Assembly: GCA_030562195.1 (NCBI GenBank)
Contig: JAUJPP010000012.1
Span: forward strand, 12,028,001 to 12,092,000
Reading direction: 5' to 3'
DNA: 64,000 bases
DNA from: Nipponacmea schrenckii
Lineage: Eukaryota; Mollusca; Gastropoda; Lottiidae
Shown here: in pieces, positions 58,301-64,000 of the stretch
How the letters are laid out: every line of letters begins with the position of its first letter
How positions within the stretch are numbered: position 1 is the first letter of the stretch
Notes under the pieces: model-generated
Databases searched by the model: none
Told to the model about the DNA's origin: nothing
Seen by the model: the letters and a program-made list of their open reading frames with translations, nothing else
Translations under genes and position numbers: made by a program

Positions 58301-61300
58301 GACCAATGGATGCCTATACATCAAGATAGCTATAATATCAATAGTATAAAGGAAGACTGGAATATTATATACTATCATGATTGTTATGACTTTCTAGAAA
58401 TATAGTCTAATTCAGTTGGGACAACTTTACAAAGTTTAGGCCTAATAAAAAAAGACACCAGCTAATATGACAACATCAATGTGCATGGTTATGGAAAGCA
58501 ATTCAATCAAAATGATTTTGAACTTGGCATTCCATTTAAAACTAGACACATTGCTCGCCATCTGGTGTAAGTTGATGGCAAACTGATTTCCACACGACAG
58601 CATTAATTTACAAATTAGTATTGTTTCGTGGAAAGTTAGACTTAACTTTTTTAGCAAATTAAATGCAACTCTGTGTAGTTATATTTTGTGTGAATGGCGT
58701 TCCATACATGTCATATCTTATCATGTGATACATACTTGACATTGAAAGTCATGCTAAGTTTTTCTGAAGTTGTTTGGTTCCTAAGTTTGAAGTTCACGTT
58801 CTCTTTGTTTTATCTAGTGTACCTGGAAGAAAGAATTTCTATGTTTCACCATTAAAAGAATCACCATTTAAAGCACCATCCAGTCCCAGTCAGATGACAC
58901 CAAGATCTCGCCAGTTATATTGTTTTGGTGATGAAAGAGTAGGTGTAAGTAGTTACAATGTTGATCCAATATAAAAAATCAGGGGAATGGATTTGAAATA
59001 TGAAATGTTTCATCTTCTAGAAACCTGAATTTAACTATGGATGGTTTTACATTTTGAACACTGGGTATTTTTATATAGAAATATTTAAACTGAGTTTCAA
59101 AGTTTCATGCTGTACAATCTTCAGACAATCTTAGACAAAAGTTTGATTTATGAAAACCACTGCAGACAAAACATGAATAATAACATAGTGGCAAAAGGGT
59201 TTTATTTCTTCATAAAATTTCTTTGATATATTGAGGACTATTTTAACAGTTAAGTAAAGTACATTTCTACGATATATTGAGGACTATTTTAACAGTAAAG
59301 TAAAGTATATTTCTATGATATATTGAGGACTATTTTAACAGTAAAGTAATGTATATTTCTATGATATATTGAGGACTATTTTAACAGTTAAGTAAAGTAT
59401 ATTTCTATGATATATTGAGGACTATTTTAACAGTTAAGTAAAGTATATTTCTACGATATATTGAGGACTATTTTAACAGTAAAGTAATGTATATTTCTAT
59501 GATATATTGAGGACTATGTTAACAGTAAAGTAATGTATATTTCTATGATATATTGAGGACTATTTTAACAGTAAAGTAATGTAAATTTCTATGATATATT
59601 GAGGACTATTTTAACAGTTTAAGTAAAGTATATTTCTATGATATATTGAGGACTATTTTAACAGTTAAGTAAAGTATATTTCTATGATATATTGAGGACT
59701 ATTTTAACAGTTAAGTAAAGTATATTTCTATGATATATTGAGGACTATTTTAACAGTTAAGTAAAGTATATTTCTATGATATATTGAGGATTATTTTAAC
59801 AGTTAAGTAAAGTATATTTCTATGATATATTGAGGACTATTTTAACAGTAAAGTAAAGTATATTTCTATGATATATTGAGGACTATTTTAACAGTAAAGT
59901 AAAGTATATTTCTACGATATATTGAGGACTATTTTAACAGTAAAGTAATGTATATTTCTATGATATATTGAGGACTATTTTAACAGTTAAGTAAAGTATA
60001 TTTCTATGATATATTGAGGACTATTTTAACAGTTAAGTAATGTATATTTCTATGATATATTGAGGACTATTTTAACAGTAAAGTAATGTATATTTCTATG
60101 ATATATTGAGGACTATTTTAACAGTAAAGTAATGTATATTTCTATGATATATTGAGGACTATTTTAACAGTAAAGTAATGTATATTTCTATGATATATTG
60201 AGGACTATTTTAACAGTAAAGTAATGTATATTTCTATATATATTGAGGACTATTTTAACAGTAAAGTAATGTATATTTCTATGATATATTGAGGACTATT
60301 TTAACAGTAAAGTAATGTATATTTCTATGATATATTGAGGACTATTTTAACAGTAAAGTAATGTATATTTCTATGATATATTGAGGACTATTTTAACAGT
60401 AAAGTAATGTTATTTCTATGATATATTGAGGACTATTTTAACAGTAAAGTAATGTATATTTCTATGATATATTGAGGACTATTTTAACAGTAAAGTAATG
60501 TATATTTCTATGATATATTGAGGACTATTTTAACAGTAAAGTAATGTATATTTCTATGATATATTGAGGACTATTTTAACAGTAAAGTAATGTATATTTC
60601 TATGATATATTGAGGACTATTTTAACAGTAAAGTAATGTATATTTCTGTGATGTATTGAGGACTATTTTAACAGTAAAGTAATGTATATTTCTATGATAT
60701 ATTGAGGACTATTTTAACAGTAAAGTAATGTATATTTCTATGATATATTGAGGACTATTTTAACAGTAAAGTAATGTATATTTCTATGATATATTGAGGA
60801 CTATTTTAACAGTAAAGTAATGTATATTTCTATGATATATTGAGGACTATTTTAACAGTAAAGTAATGTATATTTCTATGATATATTGAGGACTACTTTA
60901 ACAGTAATGTATATTTCTACGATATATTGAGGACTATTTTAACAGTAAAGTAATGTATATTTCTATGATATATTGTAGTCAGCAGAAAATCTACGAAGTA
61001 TAAATGAAAGAGTATCAGGTTATCATAGTCTACGTCAGGCAACTACACCTCGTGGTTTACGAAGGTTAAAATTTGACCAACCAGATGAAGAGTAAGCTTT
61101 GATTTATTTTGTATTTTTAATTGTTTCTTTGGGTTACTTCACTTGCACTATGATCTGACCATGTTCCTTCTCAAGAAATTTCAACTCATCAAAAATACTT
61201 AAAGTGTCTATCTTATTCTTGAAATACTTTGGTTTTGAATTATGTCATTATGTTAAAGTTCAACTGAACTTGATTTTATGAAAACATTGTCGGATCATTG

Positions 61301-61991
61301 GTAAAGAGCAGTAAATTGTGGACAAAATTGTTTGACTTGAATATTGATGATTCAATAAGACGTGTCTCCATCTTGAAAAGGTTTGATTTGAATTACCATG
61401 TTCTTTTTATGTTAATTATATATTTATATTATTGTTATAATATTTGCAGCACACCTCCAGTTAAAGTTCCCCGAATAACAATAACCTGTGAACCAGACGC
61501 TGTGAAAGTTTCCTCTGTGTAAGTTCATGTTTTCTCAGTGTTCTCTCAGCATTCATCAATGTTTTGTATATGTCACATAGCAGTACTGTTCCCAGGCTCA
61601 TACAAACAAATATGACTGTAGCAAAGGGAAATAACTGAATGACCTTAAAATGAAAAGAAATTATCACTTCATTAAGAATGATGCAAACAGTTAAGGAAAG
61701 TATGCCTTTATTTATGCATACTGTGTGATAAAGGTTCATTCACTTGTGCTTATTTATTTAAATTTTGGAAAATACTTAACTCCAGCAAGTCATTTCATAA
61801 GACATGAGCTGTCTTTTAAGATCATCTCTTTATATGGTAGTAGAGTTTTGTTAATTTGAAGTTATAGAATGATCTGGATTTTGAGCATACTCTATGCAAT
61901 AGTTTTCATGTTTTTTTTATTCTATTACAGTGAAAATTCAACTGATTCTTCAATACAGAATGGGATAATGAGTAATGATCAAGATAGTTAA
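43360..61991 (+). CDS. Rb1: Retinoblastoma-associated protein, pocket-protein repressor of E2F (28 coding exons, 911 aa)
   Basis: Exons: 43360-43406, 44232-44424, 44976-45031, 45160-45279, 45682-45813, 46142-46195, 46500-46585, 48848-48958, 49757-49845, 50685-50747, 50989-51098, 51433-51486, 51697-51784, 52024-52197, 52875-52989, 53799-53950, 54187-54237, 54796-54896, 55006-55142, 55433-55497, 55799-55876, 56998-57102, 57372-57491, 58184-58248, 58818-58944, 60979-61091, 61450-61518, 61931-61991. All phases agree and the total is 2736 nt with TAA. Residues ~35-350 form the cyclin-like N domain. Pocket A starts near 366 ([20 protein letters not shown]) and pocket B near 638 ([16 protein letters not shown]). 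The LxCxE groove is kept: [11 protein letters not shown] and [13 protein letters not shown] match the region of human C706, Y709, K713, Y756 and N757. The C terminus has Cdk-type sites ([17 protein letters not shown]) and the E2F-binding core (LRRLKFDQ). The short A-B spacer and human-like size favour Rb1 over p107/p130. Confidence 0.96.
44021..44159. mobile_element. Foldback MITE in Rb1 intron 1
   Basis: The left arm starts GTTAAAACAGTAACATGTCA and the right arm ends with the near-exact reverse complement (TGACATGTTGCCGTTTTAAC with one A/C-type change). Arms of about 48 bp enclose a centre of about 40 bp. The whole could fold into a long hairpin. Open frames here (43834-44158) are not genes. 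Confidence 0.75.
44550..44850. other. Rb1 intron 2, remnant repeat
   Basis: This stretch is less A+T-rich than the surrounding intron and contains TACCTTGACTACAATAGCC and CAGCCAATCAGACCCTC. It resembles in part the MITE at 49956-50193 (TACCTTGACTGCAATAATC), so it is probably an eroded relative. No coding signal was found. Confidence 0.4.
45344..45681 (+). repeat. Exon-edge array upstream of Rb1 exon 5 (94-bp unit, three full decoys)
   Basis: The acceptor ATTATTATTACAG followed by TGTGAGAAGTTTATTTAA and about 60 bp more of coding edge occurs with exon starts at 45402, 45494 and 45588 before the true exon at 45682. A partial older unit lies at 45344-45401. Spacings are 92, 94 and 94 bp. Copies 3 and 4 share the AAGACTATG variant, so copy 4 (the real exon edge) and copy 3 are closest. 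Each copy ends in CATTTAATACTATTATTATT, where the true exon has CATTTATTACAATTAG, so the copies lack the exon's donor. Confidence 0.92.
46586..48847. other. Rb1 intron 7: ATTATT-rich sequence around foldback copy C
   Basis: The intron outside the foldback element is low-complexity (TTATTATAAAGATGTATAAT) repeats on both sides, continuing across the insertion site. This suggests that the element landed inside an existing simple repeat. No additional exon is seen. Confidence 0.6.
46984..48690. mobile_element. Foldback repeat element, copy C (longest, in Rb1 intron 7)
   Basis: The left end is TTTTATACGCCCACATG, then GGCGTATATTGTCGTCACCC and a GTCCGTCC run. The interior has about nine units of 150-160 bp with AACACTCTAGAAAGAACAAT, GATGAAACTTGG and TTGCCCTTGTTCTTGAAAAC. 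The right end is GCCAGTGGGCGTATATTACC and TGCCTGGCAAGCTATCTTT. The interior unit differs from copies A and B while the ends are the same, so the ends define the family and the interior minisatellite turns over. Confidence 0.82.
49019..49395. repeat. Tandem repeat, about 18-bp unit (CTTACTTCCCTGTTCAAC) in Rb1 intron 8
   Basis: About 21 copies of CTTACTTTCCTGTTCAAC with TTTCCAGTAAAAC variants. The 18-bp period keeps frames open on both strands (LTSLFN and NREVRL repeats); these are not genes. Confidence 0.92.
49474..49657. mobile_element. Pogo/Tigger-like MITE with TA target sites
   Basis: It starts CAGTGAAACCCCTCTAAACC and ends with the imperfect reverse complement GGTTTGGAGGGGTTTCATTG. TA stands at both edges (49472-49473 and 49658-49659), giving a 184-bp element. 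The terminus resembles the CAGTG...CCCC ends of Tc1/mariner-superfamily pogo/Tigger elements. It lies in Rb1 intron 8. Confidence 0.82.
49956..50193. mobile_element. MITE-like element with imperfect inverted ends in Rb1 intron 9
   Basis: The left end GTACTTGTACCTTGACTGCA and right end GCGGTCAAAGTATAAGTAC are imperfect reverse complements about 200 bp apart. The interior keeps ATTGAAGCCCTCGACAGAGA and CTTTCTGTCAAGG, which also pair. A diverged relative may be at 44550-44850. Confidence 0.55.
50755..50920 (+). mobile_element. SINE, 5'-truncated copy in Rb1 intron 10
   Basis: It matches the 3' half of the SINE at 12800-13154 in plus orientation, from GTTAAAGATC through GCTGTCCTGGCAAAATTTCC and AGCCCATAAGGTGCAGAAAA to the tail CATTCATTTCATTTCC. 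The tRNA-like head is missing. It begins only a few bases after the exon 10 donor. Confidence 0.82.
52226..52560 (+). mobile_element. SINE, near-full-length copy in Rb1 intron 14
   Basis: The head GAAGCCGCGGTGGCTCAGTG contains A-box TGGCTCAGTGAGTT, and GGGTTAAATCCC is the B-box. The body matches the copy at 12800-13154 (AAAGCGTCTAGTCGTTCGGA). The end AAAACTCATTTG lacks the ATTTC tail. It begins 28 bp after the exon 14 donor. Confidence 0.85.
53217..53545. repeat. Tandem repeat, 26-bp unit (TTATAACCAAAATATTCCC) in Rb1 intron 15
   Basis: About 12 copies of CTTATCTTATTTATAACC plus AAAATATTCC. It is not related to the next exon edge (GGAATCC at 53799). A short ATAATAATAATAATAATC microsatellite follows near 53655. 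Confidence 0.9.
54400..54790. repeat. A+T-rich degenerate repeat (TATATTATGTATAGATT) in Rb1 intron 17
   Basis: Loose units of TATATTATGTATAGATTATG run up to the acceptor of exon 18. The sequence GATTTTGATATTTATATTTGTAG makes the final unit part of the polypyrimidine-poor acceptor, but coding sequence is not repeated. Confidence 0.6.
55908..56997 (+). repeat. Exon-edge array upstream of Rb1 exon 22 (about 32-bp unit, about 33 copies)
   Basis: The unit is TTTGTATTTCAG-ACTACAATATGTTCTATTTA. Its last copies near the exon read TATTTCAG-ATTATGATGTGTTCTATTT, identical to the acceptor and first codons of exon 22 (56998, encoding IMMCSIY). So the array began as copies of the exon edge and diverged away from it. 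Almost every unit keeps TTTCAG and so provides a potential acceptor. The 32-bp period leaves all three plus frames largely open, which creates long spurious open frames (up to 347 codons). Confidence 0.9.
57574..57915. mobile_element. MITE with TTAA-type ends, eroded copy in Rb1 intron 23
   Basis: It resembles the 340-bp copy at 20816-21155 in the opposite orientation: left AAGGGATAAAAGGTCTTAG and GAACATTTTAAACTTGGC, centre CAGTAGATATACCTGCTG, right GAACTAAAATTTTATGTTCA and CTAAGACGCAGTATC. The TTAA edges have decayed (TTGA and TTAT). Confidence 0.7.
59215..60970. repeat. Tandem repeat, 46-bp unit, about 38 copies, abutting Rb1 exon 26
   Basis: The unit is TTTCTATGATATATTGAGGA plus CTATTTTAACAGTAAAGTAATGTATA (46 bp). 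Copies are very similar, mostly AGTAATG in the right half and AGTAAAG in the left. The last partial unit reads TTTCTATGATATATTGTAG, where a small change makes the true acceptor of exon 26 (60979). Exon sequence itself is not repeated. TTTTAACAG within each unit is another acceptor-like sequence. Confidence 0.92.
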
Positions 61992-62137
61992 GTTTCATAT
62001 TGAGCGACAATTATTAGAAAAATCTTCCATTTTCAGTGTGTATTAATTTTTAAAGATTTTGTGAGGCTGGATTTTTTTTTAGCCTTCAATTCTCAGTGCT
62101 CAGATATTTTCAAGTTTTTGCTTTACTTGCTACTATC

Positions 62138-62143
62138 AATAAA
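62138..62143 (+). terminator. Candidate poly(A) signal of Rb1
   Basis: AATAAA lies 147 bp after the Rb1 stop codon and is followed within 30 bp by a T/G-rich stretch (TTGATGTATTGTTCGTC). It would give a short 3' UTR. Later signals (AATAAA near 63180 and 63234) would give longer ones. Confidence 0.45.
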
Positions 62144-62249
62144 AATTTGATGTATTGTTCGTCTATAATAAGGTAGACAAAGAACTAATATGAGGAGCAT
62201 AATAGCAGTATCTGTAATTAACATGGTATATCTTCTGCTAGTTATGTTA

Positions 62250-62690
62250 ATAGCCTTTGAATGTGATAGAGACTACAGTTTTCATCAGATTTGAATGAAA
62301 TTTGGTGTCAACATTTATATTGAGATCTTGGACAAGTTTGATCTTGACGATATTTTAGATAAAAAAATTTAAATTATTGCCCTTGACTTATTCAAAATGC
62401 ATCTTAGTTAATTTGTGAAGCGATAGAGACAACAGTTTGAATGAAATTTGGTGTGGTCATTTGATGAAATTTTGATCAACTTCAAATTTGACAATATTTA
62501 CCTGAATGGTTTTTGAGTTGTTGCCCTTGACTTATTTAAGCTCGTCAAAATTTATTTGTGAACTCAAAAGAAACTACAGTTTCCATCCGATTTTAATTGA
62601 ATTTGATATGATCATGTATATTGATTAAATCTTAGACTAGGCACCAAATTGTGCAAATATGTGGGCATATCTTGCTAGGCAACCATTGTA
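62250..62690. mobile_element. Foldback repeat element, degenerate copy D
   Basis: It has interior units with AGACTACAGTTTTCATCAGA, TTTGAATGAAATTTGGTGT and TTGCCCTTGACTTATT, and a right end GTGGGCATATCTTGCTAGGC that matches the end of copies A-C with changes. The left GTCCGTCGG end is missing. Confidence 0.7.
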
Positions 62691-64000
62691 ATTGTACATG
62701 TAATTATATGTAATTAGAAGTGCTTATGGTGGCTAAAACTAAGTTGTATTAGCTATTATTAAAATATTTATATGATAATATTCATTGAAATTTCAATGTG
62801 CTTGCTGAAACAGGATGGTAAGATATTCATATGATTAGAAATAGATAATGTTGTCTAAGCAATTTTTTATCAAAAGTTATGTTATTCTTACGATTGAGCC
62901 TTTAGGCGAAGTTTCAGATAGCTACATGTACTTGATAGGTCATAGTTAAAATAAGAGCCTTTTTTTTATGAAATATTCTATACAGTGTTATTAATTTTCT
63001 TAACCTGATTTTATTTTAGTCCAATTTTAGTTAACTTATATCTATCAAGATTCACATGAATTTATACTGAAATACTTTTCTTTCAAAGTATCAATGAATT
63101 TCCAGAAGTGAATGAAGATAAGTTTTTTTCTGCTACTATGTATTTTATGAGATACTCAAAAGAATCAAATTCTTCCAAATAAACATACTGATAAACTGAC
63201 GAAAATACTATTCCATTGCAATGTATACATCAAATAAACTTTATTGCATAGACAATAGATTCTACAAATAAAAAATTACAGGACATTTATTTCATATACT
63301 TCCTAGTAAGTCATATGAGTATTATTTCACTTTTTGACACTTCTGAGATAAGTAGCTTGTCTGTTGCACTGTGTTTATTCTAAACTGTTTTTGTTTTTAA
63401 ACTGTACAGCAATAATCAAGTTTTATTTTATTCTCTTATTTCTTTTTATAATGCTTGTTTTAATAGAAATTAAAAGTGAGACTGATGATAATGTTGATAT
63501 TTTTATGTAGTTTATAGTTTTGTGCAATGTATTTTAAGTGCTAACTTTAGTCTCAGTTTTTTTTTTAACAAATTAGGAGATTTAATCAAACTTATCATGT
63601 ATTTTAATTGGCAACTGATTATTTTCAAGTTTGATATTATTCTCTTCTAAATATTTTCTGTATCAGTTGATGATAGATTATGTTTAAACTTGAATTGAAT
63701 TCTGGCAGAAATGGATTTTAGACATGTCACTGTAATTCCATGCCCATACACATATACATTATATTACCAATATATATTAGATAACATCTGTCAGTGTTAA
63801 CTTCTATTTTGTGGAATGGCAAGGAAACATAATTGAATTGCTCTAGTTGAGATGAAGATCAGACAAGATGATGATTTGAGATGATACAATGTCATTTAGA
63901 AAATGGTGTTGCAACAATATTTTAAAACGTCAGTGGGATAACACTTTCTTGGTACAGCACAGATTCCATTTCTTAAAATTGGCTGAGACCCGAACGGGTT
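62691..64000. other. A+T-rich sequence downstream of Rb1
   Basis: No exon or RNA gene was recognised. AATAAA signals near 63180 and 63234 may serve longer Rb1 transcripts. Confidence 0.4.

Overview
The window is A+T-rich, intron-rich nuclear DNA from an animal, most likely a lophotrochozoan and probably a mollusc. The signs are long introns full of tandem repeats, a 28-exon retinoblastoma gene, a gustatory-receptor-like gene, tRNA-derived SINEs and a Penelope-like fragment. The organism is inferred, not proven.

Layout. From 1 to 2830 there is a broken Penelope-like element (minus strand), a 1.1-kb foldback repeat with a GTCCGTCGG motif, and a 23-bp satellite. From 3003 to 13562 (+) lie nine consecutive coding exons of a seven-transmembrane gustatory-receptor-like protein; its 5' end was not found. 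From 13563 to 19817 there is no gene, but there are repeats, a hairpin and a 5'-truncated LINE with clear target-site duplications. From 19818 to 23881 (-) five phase-consistent exons give the C-terminal ~362 residues of a protein I do not recognise; two more exon candidates lie upstream at 27768-27944 and 29822-29968. From 30 to 43 kb there are mostly repeat arrays, one weak candidate for a small secreted-protein gene (38025-39237, -) and a second foldback repeat. From 43360 to 61991 (+) lies a complete Rb1 gene: 28 coding exons, all intron phases consistent, 911 residues, with a perfect E2F consensus site and two CCAAT boxes just upstream. A poly(A) signal and a degenerate foldback repeat follow.

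The most unusual signal is how introns and tandem arrays relate. At five exons, in three genes, on both strands, the array just upstream of the exon is built from the exon's own 3' splice site: polypyrimidine tract, AG and the first bases of coding sequence. Four cases are clear (Grl exons 3 and 5, Rb1 exons 5 and 22) and one is weaker (exon E of the unknown minus-strand gene). Each clear array supplies several to dozens of decoy acceptors. In each clear case that I translated, the nearest decoy, if used, runs into an early stop.

Rb1 is expected to act as the pocket-protein repressor of E2F in the cell cycle, and the E2F site upstream of it suggests autoregulation. The receptor gene is expected to be chemosensory or a ligand-gated channel. 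There is no sign that the three genes work together.
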